Shown piece after piece: positions 1-13,800 of a DNA stretch of 64,000 bases. Below the pieces are notes generated by a model, which was not told the origin of the DNA, searched no databases, and worked only from the letters and a program-made list of their open reading frames with translations. This stretch comes from Cladorhizidae sp. MBARI D1340-BT2. Lineage: Eukaryota > Porifera > Demospongiae > Poecilosclerida > Cladorhizidae. The number at the start of each line of letters is the position of its first letter. Position 1 is the stretch's first letter. The stretch lies in contig JAQNBH010000014.1 in assembly GCA_028752905.1 (NCBI GenBank), forward strand, positions 1,420,721 to 1,484,720, in the 5' to 3' direction. Made by a program: the position numbers and the translations under genes.

Positions 1-467
1 CAACTGTGACTAAGTCCATGAAAGGAGCTTTGCATTGTGTACGGCGAGGATGAAATTATAAACTACCTATCAACATGGCCAAATATAACTCAATTTCACT
101 TCTTGGTAAAACCTAATAAAATAAGGCTTCTGCTATAACGTATTTGACTTTTGATAGGTTTGTACCTTCCTGAAGGTCAGACTCACCTATAACATTTCCA
201 TGTGCAGTCCACCCTTCAGCAGTCCACATTTCTGTTCACCAATTGTGTTTGGCCAGTTCTACTGTATTTGCAATGGTTGTTGATTTGCTTTTTAGTAGAA
301 AGCATTTTGGATCCAATGGTTTGGAATAAGCTCACTCTAAAAACCTATTTACCAATTTCTTACCGAGGTAATGCTGTTCACAAAATCAAGCCCACTACTG
401 GGTATTTAGGCAGAAAAAGGGCAAGCATTGCCTTCATACAGAAGTATTGAGCATGAAAATTGCTAGC

Positions 468-604
468 ATGCTCAGCATATACTAGTGTGACACTTGAAGC
501 AAGTCATGTCATGATACCCTATAATATTAGTGAAATGCTCAGCACATACTAGTGTGACACTTGAAGCAAGTCATGTCATGATACCCTATAATATTAGTGA
601 AATG
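468..604. repeat. 67-bp tandem duplication (2 copies)
   Basis: The sequence from ATGCTCAGCA to ATTAGTGAA occurs twice in a row with period 67 and one difference (T/C). A related line, TATTTTAGTGAAAT followed by (A)GA(C/T)CTGG, occurs at about 11.92 kb before SRCR2, so the unit belongs to an older intron repeat. Confidence 0.9.
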
Positions 605-713
605 ACCAGACCTGGCTAACTTTTAGTTTATGTGGTGTTCCAGTTCCCAAACGTATTTGCACACTTGTAGATATAGCTAGCAAGTTTACACACTTAATAA
701 TAGTTGCAACCAT

Positions 714-1071
714 TGTTGGGGGTTAGTCCAGTCTAACTCTCAAGTGATGGTATCAATTGCTGCCACCAGAGCAATGCTTATGTAAATAGCACCCGCATCT
801 TGCAATCAGAGAAATTTAGATTATTAACGAAGACACAGTTGCAATTACAGGACAAGGCAAAGCTCCTGAACCTCAGTCAGTCAGGGTTCTTATACCCTGA
901 CTTCCCAGGAAACAGGATGTCACACGTTCTTACATACACTCAGGAAAGTTCAATATACTATAACTAGGTAGGGCTATATAATATCTAAGTGCGACATAAC
1001 TTGGCTCAGTACTCTAAGTGTTAATGCCTAAAGGTCATCCATGGTTCATGTTGATGAGTCCGCCCTCAACA
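714..1071. mobile_element. solo LTR, 358 bp, with 5-bp target duplication
   Basis: The element starts TGTTGGGGG and ends CCCTCAACA, an imperfect inverted repeat with the TG...CA ends of LTRs. The five bases before (709-713) and after (1072-1076) are both ACCAT, a 5-bp target site duplication. No coding part is attached, so it is a solo LTR left by recombination. Inside are a TATA-like stretch (about 975) and a perfect 8-bp hairpin at about 885-905. Its coding family cannot be told; the ends differ from the LTR at 9711. Confidence 0.75.
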
Positions 1072-1490
1072 ACCATCATATTCTACTTAAAAAAATTACA
1101 AGTCCCAATGTAAAAAGTAACAGATTAGTGACTATGTCATTAATGTGCACTGAATAGGATGCGGTTAATTAATACACATATTAGATATACTAGTATTTAA
1201 ATTAGTTAAAAGTCTTATCAGATCCTGTCCCTAGCTGTCCAATGTGAATAATTTAGTACTTTTAATAATGGTGAAATTTTATAAACGGTTACATACAAGT
1301 ACTAGTTTACTTGTAGAAGTCAGCTACATCAAAGCTGATATATAGTCTGTGATAGATTTTGCTTGGGGATTTATCATCCCCAATTTTCATGCACACTCTC
1401 TACTACAGAAGCTGCCAAATCTTACTGAATTTTATATTATACCTCTGTTTAATAAGATATTTTTATGTGCTGTTGATATTTTGATTAAAG

Positions 1491-1823
1491 GTGAAGTACC
1501 CTGCACTCAAGGATCAATCAGACTTCAAGGAAACACAACTACTAGTGGAGTTGTGGAAGTCTGTCACATGAATGTCTGGGGCACAGTGTGTGATGATTAT
1601 AGATGGGGACTTCTTGATGTCATAGTCACATGCAGACAGCTAGGATTTCCTACTACTGGAGCAAGTACCTTTTCTGTAACTAATATAACTGGTGGCATTG
1701 GAGTGACCTGGTTGATCGGTCTAAAGTGTGTTGGAAATGAGAGAAGTCTCTTTAACTGTAATATTCGACCATCTAAAACGAACTGTTATACCTCCCAATA
1801 TGCTGGAGTGAGCTGTCAAGATG
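1491..1823 (+). CDS. exon: SRCR domain 1
   Basis: This is a 333-base phase 1-1 exon between AAAG and GTAAGC. It encodes one complete SRCR domain with eight Cys, including the core motif [12 protein letters not shown] and the end motif SLFNC. It is more diverged than the others: [12 protein letters not shown] replaces the usual [11 protein letters not shown]. The reading frame stays open upstream of the acceptor, but that stretch is not SRCR-like and is probably intron. As the intron phase is 1, at least one more coding exon must lie further 5'. Confidence 0.88.
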
Positions 1824-4800
1824 GTAAGCAACTAACCATGTTGGGAGGTTTTACAATGTATCATTCATTTTGAATGAAATGTTTGTGAGGTGTAAATTTC
1901 TAAAGAGTATTGCAGTCATTTTTGATTATTAAATATAGCATGCCAATAGTGCTACTTACAATTTCTACAGTAATAATCAACAGCAAGCAATATATTTAAA
2001 ATTTAGGAATAATTGAGATTTTAAGCTTAGGTTTTAGGAACATTAAAACCCTTGCCAGAGAGGTAAGTGTTTCTCTCATCAGTGTCAAAGCAGTAGTTTC
2101 TTTCACCTTACATACCAATAGGAAATTCTGTGTAACATCAGTATGCCCTGACAGATTTGTCCCAAACCTTTGTAAACAAAGTTGTAAGTTTGTGACACTT
2201 CTTGCTTGTGTATACATCAATAGGACAACAATCATCAACTTGCACAGTCCCTGGAGAAGTAGTGTATCTGCAAACAATTCTAGGGAATTACCTGTTGCAC
2301 CTCTACAGGGGGTATCATAAAGAGTACATACATTCTCAATCTTCAGCTCTCACCAGAGATAGGCAGTCCAGCAAGTGGGAGTTGGATGGACATAGACAAT
2401 AACCCCATTTAACATCTTTCTGCTCTACTCTGAAACGAATGCTAACATAGCAAACCAGGCCAGAACTTAGTGGGCCTAAGCATCACAGAAAATCTCGGTT
2501 AGGGAATTGTACTTGTGGTAGCTAACAATACTTTAACAAACAGATTTCAACTGAGTTCTAAGATTTGAAAGTAAGAGCTTGCCTTCAATAGAGTAACTAC
2601 TACTAAACTAGCTCTGGAACTGTATACATGAAATAAATTCTAGCTCTGGAAATAGTCTGTGGCTGTACTCTAGTTAGTTAGGAGAAGGAATATAGCTCAA
2701 TTGTGGATCTATAATTCTATGTTTGAATCCTAGGCTTTGACCTTCAATGTGGTATCCACTACTAAAACTACTGATGGTTTTATTAGCTGTTTATTGAACG
2801 AGAAGGAAAGACTCAGAACTATGCTAGTACATTAAAAAGCAGATATAGGGCAGCTAAGGAGATACTCTGAAATTTCTAAGCCTTAACTAACTACTATTAA
2901 GCATTGGCCTAACTATGAAAATACAGCATTCCCAGAAAAAAAGACTTCAACAGTTCTATCCTCCTCATAGTTTTCACAAATCTATATCTCAGCAAAAAAC
3001 TCACGTTGGCAGCTTTTAGAATCGTAAATGGGTGTTCAGCAAATTTTTGCTCCAAGAAACAAGTTACAAATAATATTTTAAATTGTTGAGGAGCTGGAAG
3101 GAAATGAATAGTTCTTAGACACTCAACTGATATATTATATATATATATATATTAAGAGCAACAATAAACAACAGCAAACTAAATTTACCAGAAATAACTT
3201 CAAACATTAGCAGGAATACTTTTAGGATTGACCTGTCAAAAATTAACAGAAACAAATAGCTTATATATGTAAGTACAGTTAGATGAACCATTGCCATTTA
3301 AAATCATGTACAACAATGTTACTGCTTTTAACATTGAATAATGACTAGTATAATCCCCCCCCCCCCCATTTTTTTATTTTAGCTATACCTAAACATGTAT
3401 TGATGAGAAGAAATTTATTCCAATATACACCGCCAACAACCTGGGTGAACGAAAATCCAGACTTCGTCATGAAAGTACATTCCCTATGTTCAGTGAATAG
3501 TTTGTTCAGAAATGTGATGGGAAGTGTAGTTGTGTTACCAGCATATGAGTCCCTCACTGAACCTCTTGACAGAGAAAATGTCACTGACATAATCTATTTC
3601 CAATAAATACAAACTACAAAAACTTGCATTGAAAGTTACAGAGCTTTGAATTGAGCATAGCATTAATATATCAATGAGGTGTGCTAGCTTGCCTAGCAAC
3701 AATAAAGTAGAAAAACGTTTTTGAGTTGCTCACTAGCATTTTCGCTTAAAAGTATATGATAGTTAAAGCTGATGTATTGAGTTATTAGGCAGAAAATGAA
3801 TTTTTTCCATCTGTTTATGAAATCTTTAGCTCAATTCTGGAGCAATAAAAAGAAATTCTATTATCTTCTGTTCTATATTCTCTGAGAGAAAGACTGCCTG
3901 AGGTAATGTTTAACATTTTCAAGATGAATAACAAAATCTGTGTTTTCGAATGCTTTTTGATGCATGATCAATATAACAGAGACTCATTTATCGTTTTATC
4001 TTCAGAAGGTGAACAACATGGAAAGAATTTAATCCTGGCTGCTAATAACACCATTAAAACAGTACCAATAATATTAAAAAATGCAATGGACTCAAGAAAG
4101 AAATCACTAAGTTGAAGTGTAATTCAACTTCAAGCAGCCTCACCAAGTGTTCATGTGCTGAGCCCTACACATTGCACAATATATGTCTTGATAGACTGAA
4201 CTATTTATGAATACATTTGGGAAATCCTGCGTAACTTTTTATCAAAAGTGAGATTTTTTTGTTATTAGCATCTATGATTCCTAAAGAATATGTCCCTGAA
4301 AGTCTGGAACTGTTTGAATATGTTGCCTTCGAGCTATTGCATAAAACAGTTACCCTCTGTCAAGTGCAAGTGCAAAATAATTAATTATCTGAAGAATTGC
4401 TAGGGTGCAAGCGATGTAAAGCCATATACTTCCAAGATGAAGCCATATACTAACTTTGTTTGAGTGCATGACTGGTGGAGCTTATCACCATTTTGAGGCT
4501 TTCCCTGGCCCCTCTGTTTAGAGTACTAGCTCTATCTTCTAGCACATTATCAAGCATTCAAAAGTAGAAGAAACACAACAACTGAGAAAAGCATGTCTAA
4601 TTTGCATACTCAAAATGAGATAATAACATGAAGAGTAAGTGCACCAATCTAGCTCATTGCAAATGTACTCTAGAACTCTTGGACTTAACATTGTCACAGG
4701 TTTACAAATGAACGTTGTTTTAGCCATCATTGTAATAAAATAATTCATCATGGTTTTCACAAATCCCATCACATTTTTTTTGTTTATTTATCTGTGTTCC

Positions 4801-7800
4801 TATATTTCTGGTATACATTTTAGCTGGTGGCATCTTTAAGGTATACCCCCTGCTAGTGGAGCAAAAATTGTTTCTACTTATTAACTTAAGTGTCCCTTCA
4901 CTAATCATAATATAGTAAAGGCCAATTTCCATTTCCATGCACTTTAAAATTCTGTACAACCATTGTGTTTTTTTAAGATGGAGCACCCAACCCCAAGTTC
5001 AACTGCATGTAACCGCCATGCTTGTTTTACCACTACCAATTTCCTCTTTAAGTCGTTGTCAGTAATTAAAGGTCAAAGCTTGTAAAATTAATGAACACTA
5101 TTTATTGATCGAATAATTTGTCAATGTGGGATTTTCTTTTCCTATACTATATCTAACTGCCATAAGTACAGCAGCTGCTTCCTATAGAGGCCCCACTAAA
5201 AATGCCAGGGTGAAAACCTAAATGCTAGCAAATTAATGGACAATCATGCCAATATCTGAGAGTAGAGAGTAAACAGAGCTTTTTTTGAATTTGTTTATTT
5301 TCCATGACATTAGTTGTAATAACAAAACTGGTATAGCTTAATTTCTATAGTTTCTGCAAAAGTGTGCAACTCGCCAGAAAAACTTGATGTCCAGCAAGCC
5401 AACTTTTACATAATCTTAAACAACCAGTTTGCTACAAAAATTGTGAAGCCACTGGAGATTTCGGATAGAGAAGAGCACTGCTAAATAGTAACTATGGTGT
5501 GAAGCAATTTAATTGATTGTGACTTTCCAATTGCTTTGATTAACAAATGTATACGATCTTATTTAATGCGACTCTTGCTGTGAATTCTATTCAGCTGACA
5601 TGCGTACAATTAATCTGAAGATAATCACCTTGTCTATTCTAGTGGACAGTCGTATTTTGCTGGAATGAGAGGAACATTAACAAGCAACAGGCCCAGTTAT
5701 CCCCATTGTTGTTTAATCCTGGTCATGGCAACGTCTAATATTAGAGGTCAGAAATCAATCAGAGCTATGATAGATTTTCTTATGATATACCATGACATGT
5801 GTGTTTAATAACATGATTTGGTGCTTCTTCAAGCTTCTTTCAATAACTAGGTGCTGCTGCATATGTGCAGGGACCAACTCTGTAAAATAGTTCCAAGAAA
5901 TTAATTTGTTGTTACTTGATTACCAAATATCAAATTTTGGATCAAATGATCTTTGACAACATGTGTAAATCACTGACTATGTAATATTCTTTTGACAGGA
6001 TGCAATAGTTACTGTTTAGCTCTATAAGCATATTGTGGCGGCGCAATTACGGAACAGTAATCAGGACATAACTCCCTTGACTTTTAATACTAATTATTCG
6101 AATTGATGATCACATTTGGTTACGTTGTATTGATACTATGTCTTTCTCATGAAGTTTCAATTCTCTTTCTCTATCGGGTAGAAGAGATACAACACGGTGA
6201 CACAGAACCTTGCAGGGAATCCTAAACATAGACTTCCCTACAATATGGTGATTACTTGTATGTTGTAAAGCAATAAAAATATCTGAGTGAAACCCGAACT
6301 TAAATAAATAGAACTTCAGCAACTTGCTCTTGATAACTGACTTCTTCAACAGGAAAACTTGAATCACTTCAACTAGGTTCAAACTTCCGAATGATTGTCT
6401 TCTTTCAAATAGTTCAACTAGATTCTCTGGTGTATGTTAGGAATTGCTCTGATTACTACTATTGAGTTCTAACTCACTCTTTTGATGTTATAGAGTTGGT
6501 ATGTTCCCACCAACGTATGCCTATCCGGGTTACATGGCCCAATACTAGGTCTACCTTATTGGAAAGGCATTCCCAAGACACCATTCAAACTTACCTAGAT
6601 GTATGCAACCGGGTGTCTGCTTGACTGTCATCTAGCTGGCTGAGAACTGTATTGATCCCCCGTTTTGAAGCGTCAGTCAGCAGGTAGAATTTCCTGTTAG
6701 GATCTGTATATCAACACAGGTTGTCTGAGTAGCTCCACCTTGAGTTCAATAAAGGCAATCATCAGTTAGTCTGTCTATTGGATGAGATTAGGTGCGATCT
6801 TCCTTATCACATCCGACAAGCTTGCAGAGTTATCAGCAAAATTAGGCATACAATGACGGTAGTTAACTGAACAAACATAAGTGCCCTCTCAAATCTTTCT
6901 TGATGCAAAGAAGAATGTATTCTCTGACACATATTAGTTTGCACTCATCTGGTTACCTTGCCTCTGCCTACTTCATGTCCCAGATAGCTGCAGGTAGACA
7001 TACTATCCCAGTCCTTCAGGTTGCTGACATTCTTCTTGAGCATTGATGTGCGGTTAAAGCATTCAAGCATTCCATCCATGATAGGTGATATTCTCAGGTG
7101 TTTGATGCCTAGCATTTTTATCAACTCTTTCAGCAGTTCTGACATGAAATGTTTTATCCTCTGTCAGAGAGTATACCTTCTTGTATGCCCATTCTTGCAA
7201 ATATATCAAGGAGAGCATCTGCAACTATCTTAATATCAATGCATCTCAGTGGCACTGACTCTGGGAAACAGTAAGCAAAATCCATTATTGTCAACACAAA
7301 TTTGTTATCCTTGTGAAAACATCTTAGTCCCTCAATGGCCATTGCCACGTGTCTAAATGGCATACCATTTACTGGAGCTTCCTCTTTTATCCATGGAGCT
7401 GCACACTGACATTCTCTGCATGAATGACAGTCTCCTGCGATGTAAGTTCTGACTCCAAGCCTGAAGAATTGAGACCATAGATGATCTATCATTCCCTTCT
7501 TCCCAAGGTGGTCTGCAAGTGGATTGCAGTGGGCTGTTCTGATGGCCTCCACTGTTGGAGTATTAGCTGCATGTAATTGCTCCAATTTCTGGCCTTATTA
7601 TGTGATGAACTTCCATCTCCAAGTAGTTGCTGTTACTTTTTCCGTTCTTTGCAGAGGATTGGGTCGAAACTCTGCTTTCTGGCTAGGTCAACTGCTTCGA
7701 TCGGTCGTAGTTGATCAGCAGCTGGTTGTTTCTGCTTAGCAATCTCTTTTCTTGGAAAGCCTTTTTTCTTGCCGGCTTTGCTTTGGTAGTCTGTGAGAAC

Positions 7801-10800
7801 AAAAGAGATATATATATTTCAGACTGTCGAGTTAGCTTCAGATGCCAGTGTGGCCCTGTCGTCTTCTTCTCTGTGATGTCTTTCTTGCTCAGCTTGTCTT
7901 CTCGTCTGGATGGATTGCACTTCTACTGCCTGCTGGTTTTCTGTCAGTTCCACTGCTAACTCTTCCCTTTTCTCACTCAAGCCTTGGCTTTCTTCATCAA
8001 TGTTTTGAAGGAGGGCTTGTCCATTCCAAAAAGGACATTCTCCCCCATGTCATCCAGTACTGTTACTCTCTTTGTAGATTACCTTCCATCCATTTTGAAC
8101 TGCACCCTGGCTGGTGATGCCAAGCTACTGGAACCGTTAGCAATTGTCAATAACATACTCTCACCAGTGTAGCAGTCATTTCCACAAAGTCTCAAGAATC
8201 CAGTTTGATGTGTCTGATGTGTTTGCCGTTGATGAATCCGCCTGCATGGAACTTGTTGGCTCTGGACCTAGCATCCATTCAGTCCACCTTCTTCGGACAT
8301 TTATGCTCAGTTCCCCCCAGCCTTTGCAGTTAAAACACTGGGAGCCTCGATAAGGGTCAAAATATTTAGACAAAGGATGTTTACCTTTGTCCTTACTTTT
8401 GTGTTGAGGTGTTGGTAATGAGGGTCCCTCGGCAGTTCTGCTCTGTCTGTCTGGTTCCTTCCTCTTGTTGCTGAAGGGTTTGATATCCTTGGCCTCAGGG
8501 GTGAATTGCATTTGGCCATCCTGCTTCCATTTCTTGTTCTTGCCTACTTCCCATAGGTTCAGATGTCACTCTCTCATGTAGTGGTCAGTGAGTTCAGCTG
8601 CCTCTCTGACCATCGTGGCTTCTCTATTTCTGACCCACAGAGTGACACGATGATGTAGCTGGTTGAGGAAATGTTTGAAGCTAAATGCTTCCATGCACTC
8701 CTCCACCATCGTGCATCGTTCCACTTATCTCTTTCCAAGATCATCAAGTCAGTTGGCTAACTCTGTTGTAGTTTCTTTTGGCATGATGTGGGTGCTACCA
8801 TCGATGTCAGTAGAGCTGTTGGGTCAAGCCAAACCACTGAGGAATGGCCTTCTTCACCTCTTTATACTCATGGCCTGCTCTTCTGGTTCTGACAATACCT
8901 TCAAGAAGGAGTTTTAGGTGAGCGACTCACTGATCCTTTGGCAGTTTGAGAGTCTGCATTTGTCATTCAAATTTTATAAGGTAATGATCGACATCCTCTC
9001 CTTCTTTCAGAAGTAGGAGTTTAGGAGGCTCTGGTCAGGTAGATTCCTTCATTGTGGTGGTCATGACTGCTATCAGCTGTGCAAACTCTCGCTGTCTCAC
9101 CTCCTCTCTTTTGTTTGTCACATCTCCTGATTTCTTCTCTATGTAATTCCTCTTCCAGATGCTTTTCTTTCTGCCTCATTTCCTCCTCTCTGAGGCGTCT
9201 CTCATCCTCTTGATACTTTTCTTCCCACCTGGTTTCCTCCTCTCTGTGGTGTCTCTCATCCTCTCGACACTGTTCTTCTCTTCTAATCTCTTCTTCATGG
9301 CATTTCTGCGCAAGCATGTCAAAAATTGAGAGTCATATCATTCCATTTTCAGAATTATACAAAGTTTCTTTGGATTCCTCCTCCCAGGAATCCTGCTGCT
9401 GTTAGTACCTAGATGTCTCTGCTCTAGTGGTCATCTTGTTTACTCTCACTGAGTATTCCTCCTCCATGTCTGAAGTTCGAATGGAGATCAAGGTTTAATC
9501 GGATGGGATAGAGTCTCTCTCTGGCCTGTACGGTCAAAAGGTTGATAAATTGGATGAAAGGGTTCTTCTCTACTACTTCCTTCTGGTCGGGGGTGTGTTT
9601 AGAATCTGCGTGCTGAGTTGAGGGTCATTGCACAATATCTCTGTTCGAGGCACAGCATTCTAGCGGTCTTGTAGAAGCTGCTTGGATGATTATCACTCCT
9701 TCCACCAAATTGTTAAGGTTCTTTCTGTTGTTTAGTCTATATCTGGCTAAATGAGCCTCTATGCATTGTTAGGACACAAGATTGGACTTGACAAGTTAAA
9801 AGATAACTTACATGTAGAACTCTAGTCTAATACACAACAGTCGTTGCAGTAACACTAGTAGCAGAACAGAACTCACAAACACAACACAACACACTGAGGC
9901 AGTGTTAAGCTTACTTCAACTACTCACATAGCAAATACAAAATGGACCAATACATACAGCTAAAAGTGAATAGTGAGAATGATCCTTACACCTAGTTAAG
10001 TCACCAACAAATATAACATGTTAACTAATTAACATCTATTCCTGTAGCCCAGTGCCGGATGCTCTGCTGTTTCAGGCAATCATCCCTAACAGCGACTACT
10101 ACAGAATGCAGTCTTCCTGGTTATCAACCACATGCAATTGTATGGCACAGAACATGTCTTCTCTAGGATTCTTATACTTGACTCATATATACTGTCTGTG
10201 TGGTTGATTCAGTGCATGGGGCAATGATAGAACTCTAAAACATTGTTCAGAACCATTAAGCTTATACCTACCTGCCCATCATAGAAAATTCCCTACACTA
10301 TACACAGAAAAATCAGACATGTAGAATAGTACCTCAAGGTGCAACATTGTCTGGGCATCAGAATTATGGCAAACCTTGTAGATAAATTATTTTAAATCAA
10401 CAACTCCTATATTATTCACAGAGAAATTCACCATCAATGTGGGTGGGATTCCTGCCAAGTAGATCATCTAATAAAAATAGAACTTTTACAGTTAACTTTC
10501 ATAGAAACTTCTGGAGTTAAGGAGTCAGCATTTATGACTCTTTTCCAAAAGTAATATGGCCCCCAAACGCGACATCTTGTTCTACTTTTCTTTTTCCACT
10601 CTGCTGTTGACTTGGTGCAGTTCTCTCTGCACTTATTACCAAGTCATTGAGGGAAGCTGTAGCTGGATCCACCAATAGGGTGACTGTAATACAACACAAT
10701 TATAATTATGTGCATGTGTGCAACAAGGAGAAAATTACATAGTACCTCTCTACGAGTCCACATCAGTTTATATTAGTCAATTTCAATGCTTTCAATATTA

Positions 10801-13800
10801 CTTGTAAATAGTAAAAGTTGATTCTTTAAATTAAGTAAGGCTTCTGCTGTAATACGATAAGCCTATTTGCTGAATATAAACAACCTAAGTGAAGTTATAC
10901 ATTTCTATCTCAGCAATAGTTTGGAAAAGTCCCTAGCAAAAATATTGTATGACATAGCATTTACATTGACCAGCATTGTCATTAGTGTTTGTTGCCATAC
11001 AAATAAACACAATGGTTAAATCTCATTCAAACTTGCTACTTCTTGTTTGGGTGATTGTTTATGAGCAAGCTCACAAAAATCTAGGTTGAGGCTACCATTG
11101 TTTGGGTGATTGTTTATGAGCGAAACTAAAAAGCTGACAAAAATCTAGGTCGAGGCTACCACAGCAATGGAAGGACTAGAAACACTAGGAAGGGTCATTT
11201 AACTGATCAAATTCTGTCAACTACCCAATCTAAAATTTCATGCACCAAAATAAAGATTTAAAAAAAAACTCAGGTGAGTTGTTTTTTTTACCTTCCTGCC
11301 ACCCAGGAACAAGATAGCTAAAACAGCTTCATAGTTCATATTCTATTTACTACTAAATCTAGTTAAATGTCAATGCCTTCTTCATCGCTAGTAATATCAC
11401 CACCATCCAAATCATTGGCTCTAGTTATGGCACTGAACATTATGGTAGGTAAATCTGGTGCAACTACTCCTTCCAGCAATAGCAGAGCTTCAGTGTAAAA
11501 ATGGTTTCACCAAAAATAGAAGAGTTACTATCGCTAGCTTTCTCCCTTGTTGCATTTAAAATTGTCATTAGTATCAAGGAAGCATATCTTTCAAAGTTAG
11601 TCGATCAAACTTCTTGACCACACGAAAAAAGCTACTGCAATTGTTTCCTGGTTACTAAACGTCTATGGCCTTCTTGTTTTGATAAACATCCCTTTAAGTA
11701 CAAAGTATTTTTTTAACCAATGGTTTGAACTTATTTATAGTGATTACCACTTTCTGACATTATTCCACATATCCACCCTGCTATATTGAGATCTATAACA
11801 GTGAAGAGCAAACCTTGCCTTCACAGGAAGTATTGATCTCAAGTAGAAGATATTTGTTTTGCATGTACTGCATATGTTAATTAGAACCTGACATTATCAT
11901 TATAGCCTATAATTTTAGTGAAATATCTCAGATCTGGTCCATTTGATTGCAATGTCTAAAATTTCAAGATATTTTAAATATCATTTGTATCATACAATTT
12001 TTCCTCAAAAGAAATTTCCATATTTTTATCTGGTCAACAATACCCACTACCTCTGTCCTAGTTAGGCAATTTGTTTTATGAGATGCATATTATATATACA
12101 TATTACAAGGTAAATTCTAATTATAGACTTACACATTGTATGAGCTATTAGATCCCTGAAAAATTACATAAGTTAAAAGCTGTATCAGATTGAGTTTCTT
12201 GCTGTCTAATATGAATTTTGAAATAACTGTAGTACTTTTAACAATGGTAATCTTTAAAGCACCTTTGCAAGAAGGAACAACATGTGGAAGTCTGCCATAA
12301 GAATGTCTGAGGCACATTATGTTATGATGGTCTTGCTGTTTATGAGATTTTATGTTTTGTTATATTAATATTTTATCAAAGGTCAAGCACCCTGCACTCA
12401 AGGATCAATCAGACTACAAGGAAACACAAGTACTAATGGACATGTGGAAGTCTGTCACATCAAAATCTGGGGCACAGTATGCTATAGTGGATGGGGAATT
12501 GCTGATGCCCAAGTTGCATGCCGGCAGTTAGGACTTCTTACTACTGGAGCTACTACTCATTCTCTACTTGCTGTTCCTGGTGACATTGCAGTTAGCTGGT
12601 TGACAAATGTCAAATGTGTTGGAACTGAGAGCAGTCTCTTTAACTGTAATGTTCAACCACTTGAAGCCAATTGTCTTTCACAATATGCTGGAGTGAGCTG
12701 TCAAGATAGTAAGTAATAACTTACCAAACTGGGATGCTTTGTGATATATCATTCATTATTAAAAGGTTTGGTGGTGAATTTCTAAAGACAGTAGAATTTA
12801 TTTCTTGAGTGTTGCATATGAACTAGCGCATAACCGATGGTGAATAAAACCCAGACCATAGTAACCCAGTCAGGTGTAGTGGGAGTTCTCAAAGATGTTG
12901 GGCAGGAAGGAGAAGGATATCTGTGTGAAGGTAGGAGTCATGGTAATCATCTGAATGTGTGGTAAATGCTGAGAGAGAGACTAACAGTGATGCACTATCG
13001 CAAGCCAAGAGTGAAAAGCTGACTATCAAAATGATAAAACTAATAGACAATGAGAACTAGAGTAAAAACACTGCTACTGTCAATAATTATCATAGAGATG
13101 GAAGAGTTGTGTGCATGTCTGTTAATGTCTATTAACCATGCTCAAATAATAGAGTATATCTGCATTAGAATAAACCCTCTAATATTTGCCCAGAAACGAA
13201 TGTAATGAGTACACTCTATTTGTTAGTATCACAAATGGTGGTTCACACAATTTTTGCCACCAAAATTTCCAACGTAGCGAACAGGATCTTCTATCTTCTA
13301 TATATCTTCTATTGCACTAAACATAACTTGCATATCAAATGTTAATTAATTATAATTTTATTACCAGAAGACTTCAAATTTTCCAATTTTTTACGGACTA
13401 ATCTGTTCTAGATCTACAGAAAAAAGTAAATGTTCATCACACAAAAGATAATATCTGTTTACTGAACTTAGCAACGTTGACTCACATTTTTACTGCTTTG
13501 GAAAGATTGACAAGGACAAAAGGAATACTGCCAAACTATCTAGCTGAAGTGTGTTATCATTGTAGCTGCCTTCTTTTGGAGCTTAGCTTAATTCTAATGG
13601 AAGTTGATCAGTGACTCTTGTTTTCCTAAGATAATGTTGGCAAGAATAAAAACATCACGGAGTAATATAAAAACTTGGCATTACAAATAAGTGATCGAAG
13701 ACTGTTCCCTTTATACTTGTTGAATCAAGTGTTAACAAACTATAGCAACAAGATATGGTATAAACTGTCTTTCATAGTTTACAATCTTGTATGCAAAGGC

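Larger units (their letters stand above)
6560..10091 (-). mobile_element. Ty3/Gypsy LTR retrotransposon, Gmr1-like, defective
   Basis: Read on the minus strand: LTR 10091-9711, Gag (9317 to about 8180), integrase (7585 to about 6995), then RT thumb (YLGHEVGRG) and RNase H (LLTDASKRG) down to about 6590. Integrase thus precedes RT/RNase H, the reverse of ordinary Gypsy elements and known from the Gmr1 group. The RT core is deleted and several frames are broken. The 3' LTR was not recognised. The 50.8-51.7 kb fragment appears to be of the same family. Confidence 0.75.

Noticed and set aside
1349..1490. In-frame extension upstream of SRCR1 with a Met and hydrophobic residues
   Set aside because: It could be mistaken for a signal peptide, but an AAAG acceptor in the same phase as all other SRCR exons lies at 1490, and similar short open stretches precede other SRCR exons.
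3345..3606. Overlapping frames on both strands near 3.4 kb
   Set aside because: No domain, no codon pattern, and no splice context; chance frames.
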